64,000 nt of DNA from Marivita geojedonensis (GCF_002115805.1 NZ_JFKC01000010.1:1-64000), one strand, 5' to 3'. Shown: positions 1 through 8,420, counted from the stretch's first letter. Numbers and translations are program-made. Notes: generated by a model from the letters alone, not told the origin.

Positions 1-140
1 CTCTACAGACGCCTCGTGAATTGGGGGGTCCACCCGACCCGGTTTTCATCGCGCGCCATCTATGCGGAGAAAACCGGAAAATCAAGTGCAAACGCACCAT
101 ATTGCGGAGGCATCCGTCGGCGAGGCGCGGATATAGTTTT

Positions 141-806
141 TCAGCGTTGTGCCGGCGCCTCTGACGCCGCTGCGCTGGTGGCGGCAACAACCTCTCCGGG
201 GACCGTCACACCGAAATGCTCGACGCTGCCGGTTGCAGCCGCCGGGGCCGCAACGGCCCCCTCTGCACCGGATGCTGCGGGAACCGCGTCGGCACTGCCT
301 TCGAACCAGCCCTCGGTCTCCTGCATCTCGCGCAGCCAGACTTCGACAAGGCGCGCCGCCTCTTCGGCCAGTCCACGCAGTTGCTGTTCCCGATTCTTGG
401 AAATCCGCGACTCGAAGACCTTGATCACCTGAATCTGCTTCGGTTCCGGATTCATCTTGGCCTGCGCCGCATCGTCCCAAAGCGTGACATTCATCGCCAC
501 GGCGGACTTCCCGGGGATGATGGGCGGCGGCAGCGAATAGGCTTCGACGCTCACCCCAAGATGGTAGTACTTGTCCCCTTCAAACCGGCTGAACCGGTCG
601 CCCAGAGCCTTGGTGACCTCTTCGATCCACTCTTCCTTCGTTGCGTCCCGCGACACGAGCAGCTTTTGGAGGTTCGGCGCCACAACCCCGATATGACCGA
701 CGCGGAAATCCCCCATCGGATCGGTCGGGCCTTCCAGGTCCCGGGTCGAACTGGCACAGGCGGCCAGCGTCAAAATCAGCGGCAAGGCAACAAAGAAGCG
801 GCGCAT
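141..806 (-). CDS. Predicted lipoprotein of unknown function
   Basis: Putative lipoprotein of about 221 residues. I place the start at 806 because it is followed directly by a lipoprotein signal: MRRFF, a hydrophobic stretch and the lipobox LAAC with the acceptor cysteine at residue 17. An in-frame ATG 57 bases further out would put a polar, non-signal tail in front. The mature protein has no catalytic motif I recognise, and the last 50 or so residues are rich in alanine and look disordered. It lies 86 bases downstream of the FAD oxidoreductase on the same strand and may be the last gene of that transcript. The role is unknown. Confidence 0.7.
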   Translation of the reverse strand: MRRFFVALPLILTLAACASSTRDLEGPTDPMGDFRVGHIGVVAPNLQKLLVSRDATKEEWIEEVTKALGDRFSRFEGDKYYHLGVSVEAYSLPPPIIPGKSAVAMNVTLWDDAAQAKMNPEPKQIQVIKVFESRISKNREQQLRGLAEEAARLVEVWLREMQETEGWFEGSADAVPAASGAEGAVAAPAAATGSVEHFGVTVPGEVVAATSAAASEAPAQR

Positions 807-892
807 CGCGTCCCCCGGAAGTGTCATCCGTTTCTGTCTAACGCAGCCCCCCGGGCGGCGCAACGCAACCTGTACGGGATGCGGGCCTCCGC

Positions 893-2089
893 TCAGATGA
901 CCGCCTTTTCCACCTGCGGCGCGCCGGACAGCACCCGGTCATAGTGGAACTCCGTAAGGTCAAGCGTCCGATAACCGCCAAAGCACAGCCATTCCGCCAG
1001 CCCCCGGCCCATCGCGGGGGCCTGCTGGAGCCCGTGACCGGAGAAGCCGTTGATGAACAGATACTTATCAATCTCGGGATGCGGCCCCAAGACGGCATTG
1101 TGGTCAAAGGTGTTCATCTCGTAATGCCCCACCCAACTGTGGGTCAGTTTGATCGCCTCGAACTGCGGAATCCGCGTGGCCAGAAGCGGCCAGACCTCGG
1201 CCTCCCACAGCCCGTGATCCATCGTGAAATCGTCAAACGCAACAGCGGGGTCATCGCCGAAATGCCCTCCGGCCTGATAGGTCCCACCACCGTTTTCGCG
1301 CACATGCAACCCGGACGGATCAATCGTCAGCGGCAGATCGCGGTCCAGCGGCTGTTCGGCCTTGAACACCCAAGAATAGCGCTTGCGCGGCTCCACCGGC
1401 AGGTCGATCCCTGCCATCTGCGCCACGTGCCCCGCGCGTGGACCGGCGGCGTTGATGACCTGCCCGCAGGCAATCCGCGTCCCGTCGGACAAAGTGACGG
1501 ACTGCACCCTCGCGCCCGTAACTTCGATCCCTGTAACCTCGGCCTCGACGTATTCGACACCGCGCTCCTGCGCCTGTCGCCGCAGCCACTCAAACACCGC
1601 CATGCTGTCGAAATAGCCTTCGTCCCGCGTGTTGATCGAACCGAGAACGATGTCGTCCAGCGCATAGAACGGATAAAGCCGCGCGATCTGATCCCGCGAC
1701 AACAACCGCGTCGCCCCGCCCGCCGCCTGCTGCACCGCCGCCCGCGCGCGCAGGTCGTCGGCAAAGGCGTCAGTGTCCGCCAGATAGAGATAGCCGAAAT
1801 TGCGGATGCCCAGCTGCGGCACACGCGGATCATTGCCCATATACTCGCGCAGATGGGTGACGAACTCCGCCCCGAACTGGCTGATCCGCACGTTGAGTTC
1901 GGTCGAGAACTGCTGCCGGATGCACGACGTCGAGGTCGCCGTCGCCGTCTTCTCAAAGCTCATATCCCGGTCGACAACCAGAATACGCCCATCAAACCCC
2001 AGATCGGTCAGGAACCACGCCACAGCCGATCCCATGATCGCCCCACCGACGATCACGACATCATAGCTGTCCCGCGAGGGCGTTCCCAT
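893..2089 (-). CDS. FAD-dependent oxidoreductase of the D-amino-acid oxidase (DAO) family
   Basis: A 398-residue cytoplasmic flavoprotein that probably oxidises the C-N bond of an amino acid or N-methylated amine. The N-terminus carries the Rossmann dinucleotide motif VIVGGAIMGSA (glycines near 15, 16 and 20), and an acidic ribose-binding stretch VVDRD follows. The C-terminal NGFSGHGLQQAPAMGRGLAEW is the typical FAD-closing segment of the DAO family. The length fits the family. The gene starts 3 bases after the D-amino-acid transaminase, so the two are almost certainly co-transcribed and translationally coupled. The substrate cannot be read from the sequence; the neighbours suggest a D-amino acid or sarcosine-like compound. 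Confidence 0.85.
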   Translation of the reverse strand: MGTPSRDSYDVVIVGGAIMGSAVAWFLTDLGFDGRILVVDRDMSFEKTATATSTSCIRQQFSTELNVRISQFGAEFVTHLREYMGNDPRVPQLGIRNFGYLYLADTDAFADDLRARAAVQQAAGGATRLLSRDQIARLYPFYALDDIVLGSINTRDEGYFDSMAVFEWLRRQAQERGVEYVEAEVTGIEVTGARVQSVTLSDGTRIACGQVINAAGPRAGHVAQMAGIDLPVEPRKRYSWVFKAEQPLDRDLPLTIDPSGLHVRENGGGTYQAGGHFGDDPAVAFDDFTMDHGLWEAEVWPLLATRIPQFEAIKLTHSWVGHYEMNTFDHNAVLGPHPEIDKYLFINGFSGHGLQQAPAMGRGLAEWLCFGGYRTLDLTEFHYDRVLSGAPQVEKAVI

Positions 2090-2092
2090 GAA

Positions 2093-2956
2093 TCAGATCG
2101 CGGCCTTACGGCTCTCGTCGAGATAAATCTCGCGCAGACGCGCAGTCCGCGCACCCGGCGTGCCATCACCCAAAGACACACCGTCAATCTCGATCACCGG
2201 CATGACAAAGGCCGACGCCGAGGTGATAAACGCCTCATCCGCTTCTTTCGCCTCGTCGATGGTGAAGTTGCGCTCTTCGACCTGCATCTGCGCCTCTTTG
2301 GCGAACCGCAGCACAGCCGCACGGGTGATCCCGTGCAGGATGTCGTTCGACAGGGCGCGTGTGATGATCGTGTTGCCCTTGATGATGTAGGCGTTGTTGC
2401 TGGTGCCCTCGGTCACGTAACCGTCCTGCACCATCCACGCATCATCCGCACCGGCCTTTTTCGCCATCATCTTGCCCATCGACGGGTAGAGAAGCTGCAC
2501 CGTCTTGATGTCGCGACGGCCCCAGCGCACGTCTTCGATAGAGATGATCTTCATCCCAGCTTTCGCCGCCGGGCTGTCCGCCAGTCCCGGCTTGTTCTGC
2601 GTGAACAGCACCACGGTCGGCTCAGTCGTTTCGGGGTCCGGGAAGACGAAATCCCGGTCGCCCGGCGCGCCGCGTGTGATCTGGAGGTAAACCAGACCGT
2701 CCTCGATCCCGTTCACGCGCACCAATTCGCGGTGGATCTCCAGCAGGTCGTCAAACACCGCCGGTTTCCTGATGTCGAGCTCGTTCAGCGACCGCTCCAA
2801 CCGCTTGGCATGGCCGTCGAAATCAATCAGCTTTCCATCCAGCACGCTGGTCACCTCATAGACCCCGTCCGCCATCAGAAAGGCGCGGTCGAAAATCGAC
2901 ACTTTTGCCTCGTCCTCGGGCAGATACTCTCCGTTCACAAATACGGTGCGGGTCAT
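2093..2956 (-). CDS. D-amino-acid transaminase (class IV aminotransferase)
   Basis: A 287-residue PLP enzyme of fold type IV, which swaps amino groups between D-amino acids and 2-oxo acids (for example D-alanine + 2-oxoglutarate to pyruvate + D-glutamate). The segment GRRDIKTVQLLYP contains the PLP lysine K151. The family signature EGTSNNAYII follows, and the N-terminal FVNGEYLPEDEAKVSIFDRAF matches D-alanine aminotransferases rather than branched-chain enzymes. AAGGAG lies just before the ATG. It is the middle gene of a three-gene run with the FAD oxidoreductase (3-base gap) and the methyltransferase-like gene. 4-amino-4-deoxychorismate lyase is the main alternative, but the full D-AAT motif set argues against it. 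Confidence 0.9.
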   Translation of the reverse strand: MTRTVFVNGEYLPEDEAKVSIFDRAFLMADGVYEVTSVLDGKLIDFDGHAKRLERSLNELDIRKPAVFDDLLEIHRELVRVNGIEDGLVYLQITRGAPGDRDFVFPDPETTEPTVVLFTQNKPGLADSPAAKAGMKIISIEDVRWGRRDIKTVQLLYPSMGKMMAKKAGADDAWMVQDGYVTEGTSNNAYIIKGNTIITRALSNDILHGITRAAVLRFAKEAQMQVEERNFTIDEAKEADEAFITSASAFVMPVIEIDGVSLGDGTPGARTARLREIYLDESRKAAI

Positions 2957-3013
2957 GGGCGATCTCCTTTTGCTTGGCGTGGGATGGCGCGAGAGACGCG
3001 TGTCGTCAAGCCG

Positions 3014-3904
3014 TCATCCATGCACGCTCTGCCCAATCGCGCGAAGATGGCGCATATCAGTTCCGCAACAGCCCCCGAAAATGCGCATCTGGGGGTACGT
3101 CCTGGCCAAGGCTCCGATCTGTTGACCCAGCTCTTCCGGGTTGCCGTCATCTAGAACCTCGGCTTCATCGAGTTCGGCGTGGCTGAGGCGCGAGGCATTG
3201 GCGACCAAACCGCTCAGCCGCACCCCCGCCGTTTCGAGCGCGAGGTGGTCGGGATGTGCGCAGTTCACCAGATAGTGCTTCACCCCTTCAGAGGTGTCGG
3301 CGTCGATGCGCATGATGGCGTCGTTCAGGTTTGTTCCGTCTGGCAATCGCCCATCCGTCTCGACCGTCAACGCCATCGTGATTGGAACGCCCACGGCCAT
3401 TGCAGCGCGCACCATACCAATTGCCTCGTCAACCGACCCGATGGTGAAGGCGGAAATCATGTCACAGCCGGACTCCGCCAAAACCGCAATCTGGCGGGCA
3501 TGATACGCCTGCGCTGCATCGGCGGTCATGGAGCCTGCCTCGTATCCGTCGCCACGCGGGCCGATCTGCGCCGAGAGGCGCAGCGGAACTTCGGCCTCGA
3601 ACTCTCTGAGAAATGCGATGGCATCCCGATTGACGCGAGCCAAACGCTCCGCATCGTATCCCAAAGCCGCCGCCCGATCCGCGTTCGCCATCCATGTGAC
3701 ACTCTCAAGGCTGGCCCCGCATCCCGTTTCCTGCGCGACGGCAATCTGATCGCCGTAAAGCTTGCGCAGGAGCGCACGACCCCGGTCGGTTTCCAGCAAC
3801 GGAAAAGACGCAAATCCGGGCAGCTCCACCCCAAGATTGAAGATCATGTGGGTTTCCATACCCGTCCAACTCAGCCAGCGGATGTCATAATCCTGATCAA
3901 TCAC
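3014..3904 (-). CDS. Homocysteine S-methyltransferase family protein
   Basis: A cytoplasmic (beta/alpha)8 zinc methyltransferase-like protein of about 296 residues. The conserved N-terminal WTGMETHMIFNLGVELPGFASFPLL and the C-terminal GGCCGT zinc-cysteine pair are visible, with an earlier ligand candidate in VNCAHPDH. I choose the GTG at 3904 because AGGAGG lies 8 bases upstream. The longer ATG-initiated frame out to 4093 would translate that ribosome site as protein (APQEDK) and adds nothing like the family. Known relatives move a methyl group from S-methylmethionine, betaine or DMSP to homocysteine; which donor is used here is unknown. It heads the D-amino-acid gene run. Confidence 0.82.
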   Translation of the reverse strand: MIDQDYDIRWLSWTGMETHMIFNLGVELPGFASFPLLETDRGRALLRKLYGDQIAVAQETGCGASLESVTWMANADRAAALGYDAERLARVNRDAIAFLREFEAEVPLRLSAQIGPRGDGYEAGSMTADAAQAYHARQIAVLAESGCDMISAFTIGSVDEAIGMVRAAMAVGVPITMALTVETDGRLPDGTNLNDAIMRIDADTSEGVKHYLVNCAHPDHLALETAGVRLSGLVANASRLSHAELDEAEVLDDGNPEELGQQIGALARTYPQMRIFGGCCGTDMRHLRAIGQSVHG

Positions 3905-4095
3905 GGCCTTGTCCTCCTGCGGAGCCTCAGAAAGGCCAAGCTGATCAGGCCAAAACGAAAAAGCAGCCATAAAGCTCAGCCGCAATTGAAGAGCCATGGT
4001 CGTCCTTGCCTTCATTGATCTGCGGTAGAACAAAAGCATTGACCGCGCGAGCCTTGCGCCATCCCATGGGCAACACCAAAGCGAAAAGGCCAATC

Positions 4096-5103
4096 ATGCA
4101 GATCCCTCCGGAGCTTTCCCATTATATCCGCGATGCCTTGCAGTCGGGCCAATCGAAAGACGAGATCGCCAAAACCCTCCGCACCGCCGACTGGACCGAG
4201 ACCGAGATCGACACGGCGCTGGCCGGATGGGGAAAACCGGACGGCGCAGGCGCGATCCCCCACCCGATGCGGTCGAGCACGGCCCGCGATGCGCTGTTTT
4301 ACGCCCTGCTCTTCGTCGTCTTCGCAATGGTGGCGGGCAACACGCTGACCCTGCTTTTTGCCCAGATCAACCTGTGGCTGCCCGATCCCGATGAGCCCGC
4401 GCGCTATTCCCGTCTGGCAGGGCTGCGCTGGTCCATGGCGGCGTTGATCGTGTTCGGTCCGGTCTTCTGGTGGATCGACCGCACCGACCGCCGCGCCACC
4501 GCTACCGACCCCGCCCGCAGGCACGGCACGATGCGCCGCTGGCTCTCGGCCATTGCCATGCTGATTGCGGTGATCACACTGCTCGGCGACGCACTGTACC
4601 TGATCTACAGCTGGCTTGACGGCCAGATTACGCTGCGGTTTCTCGTGAAATCCGCCACGGTCGCACTTATGGCGCTGATCGTTCTGGCCTATTTCCGCGA
4701 AGACCGGGATCTGCCGCTGCCGCTCCTGCCTCTTCCCGCCGCCTGGGGCCTGATCGCCCTGGCGGTCGTCGCACTGGGTCTGGCCTTCCGCGCAGTGGGC
4801 GGACCTGCCCAGGGGCAAATGGAGCAACGCGACCAATGGCGTCTGTCCGACCTTCGAAACCTCTCAGAGGAAATCCACATGTGCCCCGGTATTGATCAGA
4901 ATGATCTGCCGGAAACCCTCGAACCGATGACCTGTGCCAGCAATCCCGCGCGCCTCACGGGATTTGCGAGCAGCATCACGTACACTCGGGTCGGGCCGAC
5001 CGAATATGCCCTGTGCACAGAGGTCGAATTTCCCCCCGCCATCGAAGGCTATGGATTGCGGATCGACGGAAACACCGTCTGCATCCAGCACCGTACCAAC
5101 TGA
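4096..5103 (+). CDS. DUF5671-type integral membrane protein
   Basis: A 335-residue membrane protein. Residues 1-45 (PPELSHYIRDALQSGQSKDEIAKTL) form a short helical domain that often precedes DUF5671. Four or five hydrophobic segments follow at roughly 67-95, 112-127, 148-172, 185-200 and 212-232. The last 100 residues are soluble and contain four cysteines, probably on the periplasmic side. The start at 4096 is chosen because the domain begins there and AAGG precedes it; an ATG at 4066 is possible. It converges with dgcA, with 3 bases between the stops. The function of the family is unknown. Confidence 0.75.
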   Translation: MQIPPELSHYIRDALQSGQSKDEIAKTLRTADWTETEIDTALAGWGKPDGAGAIPHPMRSSTARDALFYALLFVVFAMVAGNTLTLLFAQINLWLPDPDEPARYSRLAGLRWSMAALIVFGPVFWWIDRTDRRATATDPARRHGTMRRWLSAIAMLIAVITLLGDALYLIYSWLDGQITLRFLVKSATVALMALIVLAYFREDRDLPLPLLPLPAAWGLIALAVVALGLAFRAVGGPAQGQMEQRDQWRLSDLRNLSEEIHMCPGIDQNDLPETLEPMTCASNPARLTGFASSITYTRVGPTEYALCTEVEFPPAIEGYGLRIDGNTVCIQHRTN

Positions 5104-5106
5104 GCG

Positions 5107-6069
5107 TTATCCCCAAAGCTCCGGCGCGGACGGATGCACTCTGGCCGCGTCAAAGATCAGAGGCGCGTCGCGGTCCTCGGCCAGCAGAAGCGGCCCGTCC
5201 AGATCCGTGATCGCCGCGCCCTGCGCCACCAGAACCGCAGGGGCCATTGCGAGGGACGAGCCAACCATGCAGCCCACCATGACCTCATACCCCTCGGCCC
5301 GCGCCGCATCGCGCAGCGCCAGCGCCTCGGTCAGTCCTCCGGTCTTGTCGAGCTTGATGTTCACCATGTCATACTTGCCCTTCAGCTTGGGCAATGACGC
5401 ACGATCATGGCAGCTCTCATCGGCACAGAGCGGCACCGGACGGTCGATCCCCAGAAGCGCCTCATCCTCACCGGCGGGCAAGGGCTGCTCCACCAGCGCG
5501 ACGCCCAGCCGCACAAGGTGCGGTGCCAGATTGGCATAAACCTCGGCGGACCAGCCTTCATTGGCATCGACGATGATCCGCGCATCAGGTGCCCCCGCGC
5601 GCACCGCCTCGAGACGTGGCATGTCATCGGGTGTACCCAGCTTGATCTTGAGAAGCGGCCGATGCGCATTCTTGGCCGCCTGCGCCTGCATCGCCTCGGG
5701 TGTGTCCAGCGACAGCGTGTAGGCTGTCACCTCTGGCCCCGGTGCTGCCAAACCGGCAAGCTCCCACACCCGACGCCCGGCCTGCTTGGCCTCCAGATCC
5801 CACAGCGCGCAATCGACAGCATTGCGCGCCGCCCCGGCAGGCAAAGCCTCCTGCAATGCCAGCCGCTCGATGCCCTCTGGCAAAGACCGGATCTGCGCCT
5901 CGACACTCTCCAGCGTCTCGTCATAGCGCGCATAGGGCACACATTCGCCCCAGCCGGTCACCCCGTCCCGCGTCACCCGCACCGTCAATACCTTGGCCTC
6001 GGTCCGGCTGCCGCGCGAGATGGTAAACACCTGCGCCAGCCGGAACACATCGCGCGTGACCTCGATCAT
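5107..6069 (-). CDS. dgcA: N-acetyl-D-glutamate racemase / dipeptide-epimerase-type enolase-superfamily enzyme (DgcA)
   Basis: A 320-residue enolase-superfamily epimerase. The catalytic set is complete: K141-x-K143 in LLKIKLG, metal ligands D168 (VDANEGW), E194 (LVEQPLP) and D217 (CADESC), and the opposite base K239 in NIKLDKTGG. Sequences of this type are annotated as L-Ala-D/L-Glu epimerases. When paired with a DUF1611 protein, as here, the described role is racemising N-acetyl-D-glutamate to N-acetyl-L-glutamate in D-glutamate catabolism. It lies 74 bases downstream of dgcN on the same strand, and the gap holds a copy of the AT-rich repeat just ahead of a GGGGGAG ribosome site. Pairing with dgcN is the main reason for the specific name. 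Confidence 0.88.
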   Translation of the reverse strand: MIEVTRDVFRLAQVFTISRGSRTEAKVLTVRVTRDGVTGWGECVPYARYDETLESVEAQIRSLPEGIERLALQEALPAGAARNAVDCALWDLEAKQAGRRVWELAGLAAPGPEVTAYTLSLDTPEAMQAQAAKNAHRPLLKIKLGTPDDMPRLEAVRAGAPDARIIVDANEGWSAEVYANLAPHLVRLGVALVEQPLPAGEDEALLGIDRPVPLCADESCHDRASLPKLKGKYDMVNIKLDKTGGLTEALALRDAARAEGYEVMVGCMVGSSLAMAPAVLVAQGAAITDLDGPLLLAEDRDAPLIFDAARVHPSAPELWG

Positions 6070-6083
6070 GGGCTGCTCCCCCT

Positions 6084-6106
6084 GCTTCTTCTTTTCTCAA
6101 ATATGC
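6084..6106 (-). repeat. AT-rich 23-bp motif, copy 1
   Basis: Read on the minus strand this is GCATATTTGAG followed by AAAAGAAGAAGC. It matches three other sites in the window (13234-13256, 13426-13447 and 36816-36838) with only a few changes. This copy sits between dgcN and dgcA, immediately upstream of the dgcA ribosome site. The role is unknown. Confidence 0.75.
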
Positions 6107-6143
6107 GGACGCGACGCCTTCAAAAGCGCCGCGCCAATGGTCG

Positions 6144-7145
6144 TCATAGCGCGGCCAGCGCCTCGGCCAAACGATCCGCCCCGTGACGATAAGGATCGAC
6201 CGCGGGCAGGCCCATACGGTCCTCCAACTCCTTGAGATAGGCAACAGCCTCGGCCTCACCCATATGCTGGGTGTTGATCGAAATGCCCGCCACCACGCAA
6301 TCCGGGTTGGCAACTCGTGCCAAAGGCAGCGCCATGTCGCGCAGCGCCTCGAGTGAGGGCAGGTCATAGCCCGGCAGGCCCCGCATATGGGTACGGGTCG
6401 GCTCGTGGCAGAGGATCAGCGCGTCGGGTTGACCGCCATGGATCAGCGCGAGGGTCACGCCCGAGAAGGACACATGGAAGAGGCTCCCCTGCCCTTCGAT
6501 CACATCCCAGTGGTCTGCATCGTTGTCCGGCGTCAGCCATTCGATGGACCCCGCCATGAAATCCGCCACCACCGCGTCCAGAGGCACACCATCACCGGTA
6601 ATCAGGATGCCGGTCTGGCCGGTGGCGCGGAACGTGCTTTTCATACCCATGTCGCGCATCGATTTGTCGAGCGCGAGGCCGGTATACATCTTGCCCACCG
6701 AACAATCGGTGCCAACGCCCAGCACCCGCTTGCCCGAGCGCTTCACACCATCGGCAATCGGATATTCAACCTCCGGCACCCGCACATCATGCAGTGCGCG
6801 GCCCGTGGCTTCGGCCACCGCCACCAGATCAGGTTCATTGCGCAGCAGGTTGTGCAGGCCCGAGGCCAGGTCGAACCCTTCCTCCAGCGCCATCACCAGA
6901 ACCTTCTTCCACGCCTGGCTGATCTTGCCGCCCCGGTTGGCCACCCCGACCACAAGCGTCTTGGCTCCCGCCTCTTTCGCCTCGGCCAGCGTCATGTCGG
7001 TCAGGCCAAGATCGGCCTTGCAACCCTCCATCCGGAACTGGCCCACGCAGTTCTCGGGCCGCCAGTCCTTGATGCCCTGTGCCACCTTGGCGGCAAGCCC
7101 ATCCGGCGCGTCGCCCAGAAACAAAAGATACGGTGTCTTGATCAT
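6144..7145 (-). CDS. dgcN: DUF1611 protein, D-glutamate N-acetyltransferase (DgcN)
   Basis: A 333-residue cytoplasmic protein. The N-terminal 120 residues are a Rossmann-like domain (TLVVGVANRGGK), followed by a P-loop-like segment GTDCSVGKMYT at 145-155 and the conserved EGQGSLFHVSFSG and LCHEPTRTHMRG motifs of DUF1611. Members next to a dipeptide-epimerase homologue have been described as DgcN, which N-acetylates D-glutamate so that DgcA can racemise it. The start at 7145 is chosen for the preceding AGGGG and because the conserved domain begins at MIKTPYLLFLGD; the longer frame to 7358 runs through the divergent promoter region. It is transcribed away from mcl1. Confidence 0.88.
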   Translation of the reverse strand: MIKTPYLLFLGDAPDGLAAKVAQGIKDWRPENCVGQFRMEGCKADLGLTDMTLAEAKEAGAKTLVVGVANRGGKISQAWKKVLVMALEEGFDLASGLHNLLRNEPDLVAVAEATGRALHDVRVPEVEYPIADGVKRSGKRVLGVGTDCSVGKMYTGLALDKSMRDMGMKSTFRATGQTGILITGDGVPLDAVVADFMAGSIEWLTPDNDADHWDVIEGQGSLFHVSFSGVTLALIHGGQPDALILCHEPTRTHMRGLPGYDLPSLEALRDMALPLARVANPDCVVAGISINTQHMGEAEAVAYLKELEDRMGLPAVDPYRHGADRLAEALAAL

Positions 7146-7278
7146 TGCGGTCCCCTGTGAAGCAGCGTGTCTCAAGGAAGAATGACAGCCCGTCACATCA
7201 ATTGCATTGTCTCCACCGCCGCCAACACCCCCGATTGCACAAAAAATCGTCGCAAATGGATGCTCTATTCGAAGAATC

Positions 7279-7339
7279 TTGCGCAACCAAAACACGCCGC
7301 AGAGCAGCGACGATTCCGCAGGTGCAAAATGCGCTTGCA
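7279..7339. promoter_or_regulatory. Possible operator half-sites between dgcN and mcl1
   Basis: The 259-bp gap 7146-7404 separates two divergent genes and is AT-richer than its surroundings. It contains the palindrome TTGCGCAA (7279-7286) and the inverted repeat TGCAA-N7-TTGCA (7323-7339). TTTGCAAA-like sites are known for RamB/PccR-type regulators of acyl-CoA and glyoxylate metabolism in alphaproteobacteria. The match is only partial, so this is a weak suggestion. Confidence 0.25.
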
Positions 7340-7404
7340 GAAAGCCGCGCAATTTCATAACTCCACAGCAGCACGAAACGAAATATCCTTACCAAGAGGC
7401 GCCC

Positions 7405-8364
7405 ATGTCCTTCCGCATCCAGCCCACCCCGCCTGCCCGCCCGAACCGCTGCCAACTCTTCGGCCCAGGTTCGCGCCCGGCGATCTTTGAGAAGATGGCC
7501 AAATCGGACGCGGACGTGATCAACCTCGATCTCGAAGACAGCGTCGCACCGTCCGACAAGGAGAGCGCGCGCGAGAACATCATTCAGGCGATCGGTGACA
7601 TCGACTGGGGCAACAAGACCCTCAGCGTGCGGATCAACGGGCTCGACACGCCCTATTGGTACCGCGATGTCGTCGATCTGCTGGAACGCGCGCCCGAGCG
7701 GCTTGACCAGATCATGATCCCCAAAGTGGGCTGCGCCGGAGATCTCTATGCCGTCGATGCGCTGGTCAGCGCCATTGAGGCCGCCAAGGGCCGGACCAAG
7801 CGGATCGCCTTCGAAGTCATCATCGAATCCGCCGCCGGCATCGCCCATGTCGAAGAGATCGCCGCCGCCTCACCCCGCCTGCAGGCGATGAGCCTCGGCG
7901 CGGCCGATTTCGCCGCCTCCATGGGGATGCAGACCACCGGCATCGGCGGCACGCAGGCGAATTACTACATGCTGCACGAAGGCGCGAAATACTGGTCGGA
8001 TCCGTGGCACTGGGCGCAGACCGCCATCGTCGCGGCCTGCCGCACCCATGGCGTGCTGCCGGTCGATGGCCCGTTCGGCGACTTCTCGGACGACGAAGGC
8101 TTCCGCGCACAGGCATTGCGGTCGGCCACGCTCGGTATGGTCGGCAAATGGGCGATCCACCCGAAACAGGTGGCTCTGGCCAACGAGGTTTTCACTCCCT
8201 CTGAGGAAGCTGTGACCGAGGCACGCGAGATCCTCGCGGCGATGGAAGAGGCCAAGGCCAAAGGCGAAGGCGCGACCGTCTACAAAGGCCGCCTCGTCGA
8301 TATCGCGTCGATCAAGCAGGCCGAGGTGATTGTGCGCCAGTCTGAAATGATCACCGCACAGTAA
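7405..8364 (+). CDS. mcl1: L-malyl-CoA / beta-methylmalyl-CoA lyase
   Basis: A 319-residue enzyme of the HpcH/CitE lyase family. It cleaves beta-methylmalyl-CoA to glyoxylate and propionyl-CoA in the ethylmalonyl-CoA pathway and reversibly forms L-malyl-CoA from acetyl-CoA and glyoxylate. The start MSFRIQPTPPARPNRCQLFGPGSR and the motifs NLDLEDSVAP (metal-binding Asp) and EVIIESAAGI (Glu) are those of Rhodobacter Mcl1, and the length matches. AGAGG precedes the ATG at 7405; the longer frame from 7207 extends through the regulatory region. Two perfect palindromes follow the stop codon at once. Confidence 0.93.
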   Translation: MSFRIQPTPPARPNRCQLFGPGSRPAIFEKMAKSDADVINLDLEDSVAPSDKESARENIIQAIGDIDWGNKTLSVRINGLDTPYWYRDVVDLLERAPERLDQIMIPKVGCAGDLYAVDALVSAIEAAKGRTKRIAFEVIIESAAGIAHVEEIAAASPRLQAMSLGAADFAASMGMQTTGIGGTQANYYMLHEGAKYWSDPWHWAQTAIVAACRTHGVLPVDGPFGDFSDDEGFRAQALRSATLGMVGKWAIHPKQVALANEVFTPSEEAVTEAREILAAMEEAKAKGEGATVYKGRLVDIASIKQAEVIVRQSEMITAQ

Positions 8365-8385
8365 GAATTTTCGTACGAAAATTCT
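8364..8385. repeat. 22-bp perfect palindrome, TTCGTACGAA core (first of a pair)
   Basis: The palindrome is AGAATTTTCGT plus its reverse complement, and it overlaps the last base of the mcl1 stop codon. It shares the ten-base core TTCGTACGAA with the next palindrome four bases away. It may act as a transcription end, as a REP-like element or as a protein site. Confidence 0.8.
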
Positions 8386-8389
8386 CAAA

Positions 8390-8417
8390 ATCAGAGTCTT
8401 CGTACGAAGACTCTGAT
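8390..8417. repeat. 28-bp perfect palindrome, TTCGTACGAA core (second of a pair)
   Basis: Each half reads ATCAGAGTCTTCGT or its complement, with no mismatch across 14 base pairs. It lies between the stops of the convergent genes mcl1 and the DUF1127-like gene. A bidirectional hairpin is possible, but there is no uridine run, so it is not a standard rho-independent terminator. Confidence 0.8.
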
Positions 8418-8420
8418 CCC

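Noticed and set aside
1-140. Gene start or RNA gene at the left edge
   Set aside because: The short frames here show no recognisable protein, and no tRNA or rRNA pattern was found. I see nothing supportable.
944-3154. 736-residue plus-strand frame
   Set aside because: Antisense to the FAD oxidoreductase and transaminase genes and without any motif.
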